Positions 25,072 to 34,188 of a stretch of 64,000 nucleotides of DNA are shown one piece after another. Made by a program: the position numbers and the translations under genes. A model generated the notes under the pieces. It was not told where the DNA came from. It saw nothing but the letters and a program-made list of their open reading frames with translations, and made no database searches. The DNA comes from Rhodococcus erythropolis NBRC 15567. GTDB taxonomy: Bacteria; Actinomycetota; Actinomycetes; Mycobacteriales; Mycobacteriaceae. How positions within the stretch are numbered: the stretch's first letter is position 1; every line of letters begins with the position of its first letter. The stretch spans positions 682,001 through 746,000 of the forward strand of contig NZ_BCRM01000001.1 of NCBI RefSeq assembly GCF_001552595.1. Direction: 5' to 3'.

Positions 25072-25971
25072 ATGAAGAAGGCGAGAAGAGGCGAAGATCT
25101 GAATCTGCGTTTGGTGTCCTCGTTGCTCGTCGTCGTGGCGGAAGGGCACTTCGGGCGAGCGGCAGACCGGCTGTTCGTCACCGCGCCCGCCCTCAGTCAG
25201 CAGATTCGACGACTCGAGGAGCAGGTGGGAGTCGAGTTGGTCGATCGCAGTTCGCATCCGGTGGTGCTCACCGCCGCGGGTGAGGTGTTCGTCGCGGATG
25301 CGCGGCCCGCTCTCGAGTTTGCCGTTCGCGCGATGAACGGTCTCGACGCACTCGAGCGTCGGCGGGCCAGGCGGTTGCGGATCGGATTCATCAACGGGGC
25401 TGCCGGGAGTTTGGGGCGTGCGGTGATCGATTCGTTGCATGCGGAGGTGGAGCTCGTCCAGTTGGATTGGTCCCAACAGGTTTCGGCGGTGGCGAGCGCG
25501 ACCGTCGACGCGGCATTCGTGCGACCGCCACTGCCGGTGCTCGACGGTGTGGTGCTCGAACGGATAGGCGTCGAACCGCGGGTGGTGGCTCTGCCTCGAG
25601 GGCACCAACTGGCGGGTCGCGCGAGCATCGAAATTTCTGAAATAGATGGGACTGTGCAGGTTTCGAGTGACGGCGCACCATCCGAATGGGTGAAATGGTG
25701 GTCGGTGGACCCGCGCCCGAGTGGTGTACCCGTCCGGTACGGTCCCTCGGTCCGCACGATGGACGAAGCACTCGAGGTTGTCGCCAACGGTCGGGCGGTG
25801 GTGATAACGGCAGCAACCATTGCCGAGTACTACACCCGCTCGGATATTAGTTTCGTGCGCATTTCCGACATCGAGCAGTGTTCGATCGATCTGTGTACCC
25901 GTGAGGGCGACAGCAGTCCGGCAGTGATCGAGCTACGCAAAGCTGTTTCGGCCCTCGGTGCCGGCAGGTGA
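25072..25971 (+). CDS. LysR-family transcriptional regulator
   Basis: A 299-residue LTTR. The start at ATG 25072 gives MKKARRGEDLNLRLVSSLL. The N-terminal winged helix is canonical (VAEGHFGRAADRLFVTAPALSQQIRRLE). The effector-binding domain fills the rest (about residues 95-295). It is divergent from the NTF2-SDR operon across a 188-bp gap (24884-25071), the usual LTTR arrangement, so it probably activates that operon and represses itself. An 8-bp palindrome TACATGTA at 24958-24965 is a weak operator candidate. Confidence 0.88.
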   Translation: MKKARRGEDLNLRLVSSLLVVVAEGHFGRAADRLFVTAPALSQQIRRLEEQVGVELVDRSSHPVVLTAAGEVFVADARPALEFAVRAMNGLDALERRRARRLRIGFINGAAGSLGRAVIDSLHAEVELVQLDWSQQVSAVASATVDAAFVRPPLPVLDGVVLERIGVEPRVVALPRGHQLAGRASIEISEIDGTVQVSSDGAPSEWVKWWSVDPRPSGVPVRYGPSVRTMDEALEVVANGRAVVITAATIAEYYTRSDISFVRISDIEQCSIDLCTREGDSSPAVIELRKAVSALGAGR

Positions 25972-26020
25972 TTGCCGTGTCCTGATGTGATGCGCATGTA
26001 CTCGGATGGAATACGCATTC

Positions 26021-26055
26021 TTGCCGTCTTCGTTTTAGTCGGTTAGACTAAAACC
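26021..26055 (+). promoter_or_regulatory. Promoter with overlapping 23-bp operator, leaderless start
   Basis: A -35 TTGCCG (26021-26026) and a -10 TAGACT (26044-26049) are spaced 17 bp, which places transcription start at or next to the ATG at 26056. A perfect inverted repeat, GTTTTAGTC (26032-26040) and GACTAAAAC (26046-26054) with 5 bp between, covers the spacer and the whole -10. There is no Shine-Dalgarno site, so the transcript is probably leaderless. The TAGTC/GACTA half-sites resemble NrtR boxes, and an NrtR-like protein is the last gene of this operon. Confidence 0.75.
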
Positions 26056-27087
26056 ATGAAAACGATCAGCACGGCACTTGAAATCGTCGAGGCAGCACGA
26101 GTTTCGGCCGATGTGTTCGGGGGAGACTCCAGCGATCTCGACACCCGTCGCGCTGCGAAGCGTCGTTTTCATCGGCTCGCCTCCGCCATTCATCCGGACC
26201 GGGCGAAGCCCGAAGATCGGGTGCGATACTCGGCCGCAACATCTCGGTTGAACGAGCTTTACCGCAGTTGGGCAGCGGAGTTCGAGCCGGCAGATTCTCG
26301 ACCCGTTTATGTCGGCGAGCGGGGCGAGTACACGTTGGGTGGACTGGTAGCGCGCGGCTCGGTCGCTAACCTGTACCGGTCCGATGCCGGTGTCGTACTG
26401 AAGATTCCGCGAAACCCTCGGGCGAACTCGATGATCGAGGCCGAACGGAATGTGTTGACGGACATCGAGAATTCGTGCGAAGCCGGTTGGGCAGTCTCGT
26501 ACTTCCCGCGATTGATCGATCGAATCACCCATGTGGGCAGCGGCACGAGACGTCAGATCGATGTGTTGGACGATCTGACCGAAGGTTTTGTGAGTCTCGC
26601 CGACGTCCGTGAGGCGTATCCAGGTGGCCTCGATCCACGGGACTGGGCGTGGATGCACCGACGGCTACTTCGGGCTCTGGCAGCAGCGCATGCGACTGGT
26701 TGGGTGCACACGGCGATTACCGCGGAGAACGTGCTGATCGAGCCTGATCGGCACGGGGTGGTGCTGGTCGGCTGGTCCTTTGCCACCCGTACGGGCAGCC
26801 GCCCGGTGGCGACGATCGGTTCCGATCGTGATTCGTACCCAACGGAACTCGGCGAAGGAGCGTCTCCGGCCTGGGACGTCTACATGGCTCATCATTTGAT
26901 GCTCCGAATGCTGGGCGAGCAGGCCCACGAACGGATGAAGGCGTTTGCCGACGGCTGCATGCAGGACAACCCGAGATTGCGTCCCGACGCGGTCGACCTA
27001 CTTGGCGAGTTCGACGAACTCCTCGATCTTCTCTATGGCCAGCGGACATTTCGTCCGTTCGCCGTTCCATCCACGAAAGGACAGTGA
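26056..27087 (+). CDS. J-domain / pseudokinase fusion protein
   Basis: A 343-residue protein of unusual architecture. Residues about 5-75 form a J-domain with the diagnostic HPD at 46-48, which in this family stimulates Hsp70 (DnaK) ATPase. Residues about 90-330 form a protein-kinase-like fold. The ATP lysine is kept (VLKIPR, Lys116). The catalytic loop is HTAITAEN, so the HRD aspartate is Ala220, and the DFG motif is GWS (239-241). It should therefore be a pseudokinase, possibly a nucleotide or partner-protein sensor. It is the first gene of a four-gene operon and starts directly at the promoter-operator. The function is unknown. Confidence 0.8.
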   Translation: MKTISTALEIVEAARVSADVFGGDSSDLDTRRAAKRRFHRLASAIHPDRAKPEDRVRYSAATSRLNELYRSWAAEFEPADSRPVYVGERGEYTLGGLVARGSVANLYRSDAGVVLKIPRNPRANSMIEAERNVLTDIENSCEAGWAVSYFPRLIDRITHVGSGTRRQIDVLDDLTEGFVSLADVREAYPGGLDPRDWAWMHRRLLRALAAAHATGWVHTAITAENVLIEPDRHGVVLVGWSFATRTGSRPVATIGSDRDSYPTELGEGASPAWDVYMAHHLMLRMLGEQAHERMKAFADGCMQDNPRLRPDAVDLLGEFDELLDLLYGQRTFRPFAVPSTKGQ

Positions 27088-27092
27088 TTGTC

Positions 27093-28079
27093 ATGGGCTA
27101 CGGATACTGGGACGACAATACCTATTTGGCGGGCAAGACTTTTCGTGCCGCACGCGGTGTCGACGATTTCGGTTACACCGATTCGCTTCGGTCGCGTCCG
27201 CGAAGCAGTTGGAAAGCGGACCCGACCCTCGACCCCTTCGGCGTCGACAAGCGTGAATGCCGAGACTCGGACGGGCACCCCGATTCTCTCCCGATAGCAG
27301 TGCTTTTCGATGTCACCGGCTCGATGGGCGCCGTTCCTCGAATCATGCAGGACAAGCTCGGAAAGCTGCACGGGCTGCTGCAACGCAAGGGATATGCGGA
27401 TGATCCGCAGATCCTGTTCGGTGGTATCGGCGACGCCGATTCCGATCAGGTGCCACTACAAGTCGGCCAGTTCGAGTCGGGTAACGCGATGGACGAGCAG
27501 CTTCGGACGATCTTCCTCGAGGGCAACGGTGGTGGACAGAAGTCGGAAAGCTATGAATTGGCAGCGTATTTCATGGCGCGCCACACCAGTACGGATGCCT
27601 GGGAGAAGCGTGGAAGAAAAGGCTACCTCTTCATCATCGGTGACGAGCTGAACAAGCCGCGGCTCTCGGCTCGTCACATCCGTTCGGTGATCGGGGACAA
27701 GGTACGTCAGGACGTGTCGGTTCCGTCGATCTACCGTGAACTCGAAGAAAGATGGAATGTCTACTTCGTTCTGCCCGATCAGTCGTCGTACTTCAACGAT
27801 CCGGAAATCGCGGATCACTGGAAGACGTTGCTCGGTGAACGTTTCGTCAAACTCGACGATCCCGCCGCGGTGTGCGAACTGATCGCGCTGACGGTCGGAA
27901 TCGGCGAGGACCGCATCGACCTGCGTGACGGACTGGCGGATCTCCGCGACATCGGTTCAAGAGCTGAAGCCGAGACTGTCGGCAAGGCTCTCGCCCTGAT
28001 CCCAGGGCGCAGCACCGCGACGGTGGCCGGGTTGCCCCGCGATCTCGGAACCGGCACGGACGATGTCGATTTCGCCTAG
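27093..28079 (+). CDS. von Willebrand factor A domain protein
   Basis: A 328-residue protein. I prefer ATG 27093, with AAAGGA upstream, over a GTG overlapping the previous stop. After about 65 residues rich in Arg, Asp and Tyr comes a vWA core: LPIAVLFDVTGSMGAV, a MIDAS metal site of the DxTxS type at residues 73-77, then GGIGDADSDQV, and KGYLFIIGDELN. The last 40 residues are Ala/Gly-rich. vWA proteins are usually metal-dependent protein-binding scaffolds, often paired with chaperones, AAA ATPases or kinases. Here the pairing is with a J-domain pseudokinase five bases upstream. Confidence 0.8.
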   Translation: MGYGYWDDNTYLAGKTFRAARGVDDFGYTDSLRSRPRSSWKADPTLDPFGVDKRECRDSDGHPDSLPIAVLFDVTGSMGAVPRIMQDKLGKLHGLLQRKGYADDPQILFGGIGDADSDQVPLQVGQFESGNAMDEQLRTIFLEGNGGGQKSESYELAAYFMARHTSTDAWEKRGRKGYLFIIGDELNKPRLSARHIRSVIGDKVRQDVSVPSIYRELEERWNVYFVLPDQSSYFNDPEIADHWKTLLGERFVKLDDPAAVCELIALTVGIGEDRIDLRDGLADLRDIGSRAEAETVGKALALIPGRSTATVAGLPRDLGTGTDDVDFA

Positions 28080-28091
28080 AAGGAGAACATG

Positions 28092-29378
28092 ATGGAGCCG
28101 TTCGAAGACCGCGATATCGTCGTCGTAGACCTCGGGTTCGGAGATGCAGGGAAGGGAGCAACCGTCGATTGGCTTTGCTCCGATCGAGCCGATCTGAATG
28201 TGGCCGCAGTGGTCCGCTTCAACGGTGGGGCACAGGCAGCGCACAACGTGACGGTCGGCGAGCGCCACCACACGTTTTCGCAGTTCGGCTCGGGAACGCT
28301 GTCCGGCGTCCCGACGTTTCTCTCGAGATTCGTGTTGGTCGAACCCATCGCGCTCGCACGGGAAGCGCGTGCACTGGAAGCGCTCGGAGTTCGAAATCCG
28401 TTCGACCTGATACGGATCGACGCGCGCGCACTGTTGACGACGCCGATCCACGTGGCCGCCAACAGGGCCCGTGAGGATGCTCGCGGCGGTAACCGACACG
28501 GCTCGTGTGGCAAGGGGATCGGTGAGACCGCGGCGTATGCGCTCGAAGTTGCCGATGCGCCGACGGTGGGAGACTGCCGGCGACCTGAGTCCTTGCGTCG
28601 TAAGTTGTCGGCGTTGGCCACATTCTACGGACCGTTGATCGCGGAGAGTCGCCACGGTTTTCCGCCGATCGACGACATGGTCGACATGTACGCGGAATTC
28701 GGTGCCGTCGTGGACATCTCCGACCCGGATGCGCTGGGCGCGTTGGGTGCCGGTGGTCGTCTGGTGTTCGAGGGGGCACAAGGTGTCCTTCTCGACGAAT
28801 GGCGGGGGTTTCACCCACACACCACGTGGTCGACGGTCGAGCCGTCCAACGCGCGAGCGATGATCGACGAGTTGGGCCGGGACAGTTACGTACTCGGCGT
28901 CACCCGCACGTACATGACACGACACGGAGCTGGGCCGTTCCCGACGGAGGATCCGGAGCTGGCGAAGGTGTTGCCCGAGCTGCACAACGGGACGGGTGAG
29001 TATCAAGGCGGATTCCGGACGGGTCACTTCGACGAGTTGTTGTTGCACTACGCAATCGAGGTGAGCGGTGGCGTCGACGGCTTAGCGCTTACTCATCTCG
29101 ACGCGATGGATCGCGCGCGGGCTGCAGGCATCCCGATCCACGGGGTGCACGCGTACGAAGGATTGCCGTTCGTTCCCGTCGGAGAGTGGAAGGATCTCGA
29201 TCACCAGCAGGCGCTGACAGATTCCCTGAAAGCCGTAGGGGTCGTGCCCAAGGAACTTCCGGCCGACCCGGAGGATTTCGCCCGGTATCTGAGCGAGGAA
29301 ATGGGTGCGCCGGTAGTGCTGACCGCGAACGGTGCCGACCGGGTCGATCGTCAGGTGCGATGCCCAGTGCCTGCATGA
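28092..29378 (+). CDS. Divergent adenylosuccinate synthetase (PurA) paralogue
   Basis: A 428-residue PurA-fold GTPase-ligase (ATG 28092 lies six bases from AAGGAG; another ATG is three bases earlier). Retained features are GDAGKG with the catalytic Asp at 18, the His equivalent at about 51 (GGAQAAH in place of GGHNAGH), GSCGKGIGETAAY, FEGAQGVLLD and MTRHGAGPFPTED. The aspartate-binding stretch is replaced: usual PurA has a loop with TTGRPRRCGWFD, whereas here it reads GEYQGGFRTGHFDE and is about four residues shorter. It is unlikely to be the housekeeping purine enzyme. It probably couples a phosphorylated nucleotide to a different amine or acid. The stop overlaps the Nudix gene by four bases. 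Confidence 0.8.
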   Translation: MEPFEDRDIVVVDLGFGDAGKGATVDWLCSDRADLNVAAVVRFNGGAQAAHNVTVGERHHTFSQFGSGTLSGVPTFLSRFVLVEPIALAREARALEALGVRNPFDLIRIDARALLTTPIHVAANRAREDARGGNRHGSCGKGIGETAAYALEVADAPTVGDCRRPESLRRKLSALATFYGPLIAESRHGFPPIDDMVDMYAEFGAVVDISDPDALGALGAGGRLVFEGAQGVLLDEWRGFHPHTTWSTVEPSNARAMIDELGRDSYVLGVTRTYMTRHGAGPFPTEDPELAKVLPELHNGTGEYQGGFRTGHFDELLLHYAIEVSGGVDGLALTHLDAMDRARAAGIPIHGVHAYEGLPFVPVGEWKDLDHQQALTDSLKAVGVVPKELPADPEDFARYLSEEMGAPVVLTANGADRVDRQVRCPVPA

Positions 29379-30025
29379 TGGACGGTGTGGACCAGTCACT
29401 TGTCTCGATCGATGTCATCGCGCTCCGGTTCGGCAATCCGGAACCCGGGATGTTGCGATTTGCCGTCACTCCGCGGCAGGCGGAGCCGTACACCGGGCAG
29501 TTGGCGCTGCCCGGTGTACTGCTGGGCGCCGGTGAGCGGTTGCAGGACGCCGCCAGGCGAGCCGTGACCACCAAGCTCGGAATTCCCGACGAGAAGATCC
29601 TCGTCAGCGGTCAATTGACCGTGTTCGACGAACCCAATCGCGACCCCCGCGGTCCGACGCTCTCGGTGACCATGTGGGCAGTGATCTCGTCGGACGAGGT
29701 GCCGGGTTCGGCCGAATGGGTGAGCTGGGACAACCCGGGAGACCTTGCGTTCGACCACAATCGGATAGTCGCCGATACCCGCCCGATCCTTGCTGACACC
29801 CTGTTGTGGCGAGATCAGGCTTTCACGCGTGCACTACTGGGTCCGTCGTTTCCGGCGTCGTACGCGCTGGCCGTGGCGGAGGAGCTTTCCGGTGTGCGTC
29901 CGGACCCGGGCAACTTGAACCGGACGCTCAAAGCGTTGCCAGGGCTGGAACGTACGGACGAACGAGTCCGGGTCAGTGCCACCGGGCGACCCGCGGTGGT
30001 CTGGGCGTGGACCGAAAACAGCTGA
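29375..30025 (+). CDS. NrtR-like degenerate Nudix / winged-helix regulator
   Basis: A 216-residue protein starting at ATG 29375 (ATGA overlap with the previous stop). An N-terminal Nudix fold (about residues 10-140) carries the box GVLLGAGERLQDAARRAV and then TTKLGI. All three catalytic glutamates of REUxEExGU are replaced, so hydrolysis is unlikely. The C-terminal 70 residues resemble the NrtR winged helix (ALAVAEELSGVRPDPGNLNR, then LKALPGLERT and GRPAVVWAW). NrtR proteins bind ADP-ribose and repress NAD genes. The operon's operator has NrtR-like half-sites, so autoregulation by a nucleotide ligand is the simplest reading. Confidence 0.8.
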   Translation: MMDGVDQSLVSIDVIALRFGNPEPGMLRFAVTPRQAEPYTGQLALPGVLLGAGERLQDAARRAVTTKLGIPDEKILVSGQLTVFDEPNRDPRGPTLSVTMWAVISSDEVPGSAEWVSWDNPGDLAFDHNRIVADTRPILADTLLWRDQAFTRALLGPSFPASYALAVAEELSGVRPDPGNLNRTLKALPGLERTDERVRVSATGRPAVVWAWTENS

Positions 30026-30031
30026 CCTGCC

Positions 30032-31318
<1,287 letters not shown>

Positions 31319-31432
31319 TCAGAGGTTGGGTAGTCAACGGAGGTAGTTGAAAGTAGACACAGCGCCGGAATGCGAAGATGGTGGCACTGTTTTGTAGGCA
31401 ATTTGCATAGTTGAACGACGAGTGGAGCAGAC

Positions 31433-31945
31433 GTGAATCTCGACGCAGTGGATCTGGCTCTGTTGGACGCGATGAACAAGCACCCGAGAGCCGGTGCGTT
31501 GGAGCTTTCGCGTCAGGTCAAGGTTGCGCGGGCGACAGTGCAGGCGAGATTGAAAAGGATGGAAGATGCGGGCGTCATCGCCGGATACGCGCCGCACATC
31601 AATTTGGCTGCAGCGGGTTTCGGAGTACAAGCATTCGTGACTTTGCAGATCGCCCAGGGGGCGCTCGACACCGTCACCGCGGAACTCGAGGCAATCCCCG
31701 GTGTGCTCGAAGCCTTTGCCACCACAGGCTCCGGCGACGTGCTGTGCCGGATTGCCGCTGCGTCGCACGAGGATTTACAAGCGACGCTGCTCGAACTGAA
31801 TCGGTCGGGGATAGCCACCCGGTCGACCAGCGTCATGGTTCTCTCGGTTGTGGTGCCGCTCCGGTCGATGCCCCTACTGCAGACTCTGCAATCGGAGCAG
31901 ACGACCAAGGCCCCGGCATACCGACGAGGCGGTCAGTCTCGCTGA
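31433..31945 (+). CDS. Lrp/AsnC-family transcriptional regulator
   Basis: A 170-residue regulator starting at GTG 31433 (MNLDAVDLALLDAMNKHPRAG). An N-terminal helix-turn-helix (ELSRQVKVARATVQARLKRM) is followed by a RAM-type ligand domain (VLEAFATTGSGDVLCRI). It is divergent from hpd and probably controls it in response to an aromatic amino acid. Direct repeats of GGTAGT near 31329-31347 lie in the shared gap. The 3' end overlaps the converging MFS gene by 13 bp. Confidence 0.9.
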   Translation: MNLDAVDLALLDAMNKHPRAGALELSRQVKVARATVQARLKRMEDAGVIAGYAPHINLAAAGFGVQAFVTLQIAQGALDTVTAELEAIPGVLEAFATTGSGDVLCRIAAASHEDLQATLLELNRSGIATRSTSVMVLSVVVPLRSMPLLQTLQSEQTTKAPAYRRGGQSR

Positions 31946-33450
31946 CGACCCGGAGCCCAGAATCCCAGAACGATCGCGGATACCCACATGATCGCGGCGA
32001 GCGTGAGTGCTCCTTGATCCATGCCTTTGATGAAGGCTTCACGGGCGAATTCGGCCAACTGGGCACCCTGCGGCCCGGCTGCTTCGGCGACATGGAGAGC
32101 GGCGGCCAGAGAACCGGATACCGGTTCCTTGGCGGGTTCGGGCAGCAAGTCGACCGCGGGCTGGACGTGATTGCCATAGCCGGCGGCGAGGATACTTCCC
32201 GCCAGTGCAACGCCGATGGCAGAGCCGATCTCACGGGTTGCGTCGTTGACTGCTGAGGCAACACCCTGTTTGGAGTCTGGTGCGTTGGAGACGATGGCAG
32301 CAGTGGCGGGGGTTGTCGACAAGCCCAATCCGATAGCGGCGACTACCAAGGGGACACAGACTTCGGCGTAGGTCGAACTGGCGTCCAAGCGCGTCAAAAG
32401 CGCAATTCCGGTTCCGAGGAAGGCAACACCGGTGGCGGTGAGAGCGCGAAGGCCGATACGCGGAATCAGTAGGGGCGCAACCACGGACAGCGCCATCACC
32501 GGCACAGCGATCGGCATGAGGGCGAGCGCCGATTGCAGGGGGGAGTAGTCGAGCACCAGTTGGAGATACTGCACGATCAGGAAGAACAAGCCGAAAGTCG
32601 CCAGGAATTGCAGGGTCAGTGACGCTGCGCCGCTGCCGAATGCGCGATTGGCGAACAGCCTCACGTCCAGAAGTGGATGGCGAGTATGTAATTCGACCCA
32701 GCTGAATACCGCGGCCATGGCAATTCCGCCGACCAGCAACGCGAGAACTACCGGATCGAGCCAACCACGGGCCGGCGCCTCGATCATCCCCAGGACGAAC
32801 AGTCCGATCGAGCCGGCGATCAGCGCTGTACCAGGTAGATCGAGTGGAGTTGCCTCCGTGTCCTTCGACGTCACGATCGTGAACGACACCACGAGGATGA
32901 GGACCGAGACGACGGCCAGGCTGACGAAAATCGAATGCCAGGACCATTTTTCGAGGAGTAGCCCGGAGACGACGAGTCCGGCGATTGCACCGGAGCCTGC
33001 GACGCCGGACCAGACTCCGACGGCACGGGCACGCTGCGCCGGCGGGAAACCTGCAGTGAGTAGAGACAGCGTCGCCGGCATGACAAATGCGGCGCCGACG
33101 CCGGAGATCACGCGGGAGACGATGATCCACGACGGTTCGTCCGCGAAGACCGGAATCGACGAGCCGGCAGCAAAAACGAGTAGTCCGAACATGAGCAGTT
33201 CTCGTCGACCGTATCGATCGCCGAGTGCGCCCGCCGGCAACAAGAGACAAGCCAGCGTGAGCGTGTACCCGTCCACGATCCACGTGAGCTGGCTCTGTGT
33301 TGCACCGGTATCGCGGGCCAAGTCGGGAAGGGCCGTGTTGAGAGCGGCCATCGCTGCGACGACCAGCGCGACGGCGCAGCACGCGACCGTCAGCATCCAG
33401 ATCTGTCGGATGGTCCACGTGGACTGTTCGAGCGTCGTATCGCTACTCAC
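31933..33450 (-). CDS. MFS drug transporter, DHA2 (EmrB/QacA) type
   Basis: A 505-residue membrane transporter with about 14 predicted helices. GTG at 33450 follows GGGAGG. It shows the DHA2 motifs LTWIVDGYTLTLACLLLPAG and GALGDRYGRRELL (motif A) and GVGAAFVMPATLSLL (motif C). It would export drugs or metabolites by proton antiport. The divergent TetR gene at 33516 is its likely repressor. Confidence 0.92.
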   Translation of the reverse strand: MSSDTTLEQSTWTIRQIWMLTVACCAVALVVAAMAALNTALPDLARDTGATQSQLTWIVDGYTLTLACLLLPAGALGDRYGRRELLMFGLLVFAAGSSIPVFADEPSWIIVSRVISGVGAAFVMPATLSLLTAGFPPAQRARAVGVWSGVAGSGAIAGLVVSGLLLEKWSWHSIFVSLAVVSVLILVVSFTIVTSKDTEATPLDLPGTALIAGSIGLFVLGMIEAPARGWLDPVVLALLVGGIAMAAVFSWVELHTRHPLLDVRLFANRAFGSGAASLTLQFLATFGLFFLIVQYLQLVLDYSPLQSALALMPIAVPVMALSVVAPLLIPRIGLRALTATGVAFLGTGIALLTRLDASSTYAEVCVPLVVAAIGLGLSTTPATAAIVSNAPDSKQGVASAVNDATREIGSAIGVALAGSILAAGYGNHVQPAVDLLPEPAKEPVSGSLAAALHVAEAAGPQGAQLAEFAREAFIKGMDQGALTLAAIMWVSAIVLGFWAPGRQRD

Positions 33451-33503
33451 GAAACCTCCCGATAGAAACAAGACCATCAGTATCGTTACAAGATCAGCAG
33501 TTC

Positions 33504-33536
33504 CACAACCCCCAAGTGGGTATAACTGAGGTTGTG
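33504..33536. promoter_or_regulatory. Candidate TetR operator between efflux and TetR genes
   Basis: Arms CACAACC (33504-33510) and GGTTGTG (33530-33536) are separated by 19 bp. The repeat overlaps the possible TetR starts and lies 54 bp from the MFS start codon, so one protein could control both genes. Confidence 0.45.
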
Positions 33537-34184
33537 ACGGCGGGAATCGACAAGCAGGAAATCGACAAGCAGGTCAGCGACGAGGATCCGCGTAAACAGC
33601 GTTCCAGGTCCAGGTTGCTCGACGCGGCGACCAAGCTGCTGGCAGAAGGCGGCGTGGACGCGGTGACGATCGATGCCGTCACCAAATTGGCCAACGTCGC
33701 ACGTGCGACGCTGTATCGGCATTTCGACAGCGGCACGGAGTTACTCGCCGCGGCATTTGCTCGCCTCTTACCGCCGGTGCCCGAGATGTCCGGGGAAGGT
33801 GACCTCCGCGCGCAATTGCTCGAGTTGTTGACCAGTCAGGCCAAGGCCATCGAAAGCGCACCGATCCAGGTGACGGCCATGTGCTGGCTCGGCTTGGGGC
33901 CGGAGCTGAAGGGCTACTCGAGCGTCGACGCGCTGTCGACGGACAAGCCCGAATTGCGATCGTTGCGCCAGACGGTCTTCGAGCAGTACCGTCACGCGTT
34001 CGATCGGATCCTGCGCTCGCCGGATGCGATCGAAGCGTTGGGGGAGTACGACTACGACGTCGCACTTGCTCAGTTGGTCGGACCTTTGGTGCTCACCAAG
34101 CTGGCCACGCTGACGCCTCTCGGGGAGGCCGCGTGTGAGCAGATCGTGGACGATTTTCTGGCTGCACGCGGAGTGTCGAGCTGA
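33534..34184 (+). CDS. TetR-family transcriptional regulator
   Basis: A regulator of about 216 residues; the GTG at 33534 is my choice and an in-frame GTG at 33516 is also possible. The N-terminal helix-turn-helix is clear (RLLDAATKLLAEGGVDAVTI, then TKLANVARATLYRHFDSG). The C-terminal ligand domain has no recognised specificity. Divergence from the DHA2 efflux gene suggests that it represses that pump. It converges with the adenylate cyclase gene (4 bp apart). Confidence 0.88.
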   Translation: MTAGIDKQEIDKQVSDEDPRKQRSRSRLLDAATKLLAEGGVDAVTIDAVTKLANVARATLYRHFDSGTELLAAAFARLLPPVPEMSGEGDLRAQLLELLTSQAKAIESAPIQVTAMCWLGLGPELKGYSSVDALSTDKPELRSLRQTVFEQYRHAFDRILRSPDAIEALGEYDYDVALAQLVGPLVLTKLATLTPLGEAACEQIVDDFLAARGVSS

Positions 34185-34188
34185 CAGC

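Noticed and set aside
28092-29378. Housekeeping purA
   Set aside because: The GGHNAGH and TTGRPRR segments of ordinary PurA are missing.
28092-29378. Phage PurZ (2-aminoadenine synthesis)
   Set aside because: No phage genes, DpoZ or datZ-like neighbours are present, and the loop does not match anything I can assign to PurZ.
26056-30025. Prophage or integrative element
   Set aside because: No integrase, tRNA site or flanking repeat was seen; base composition looks like the surroundings.
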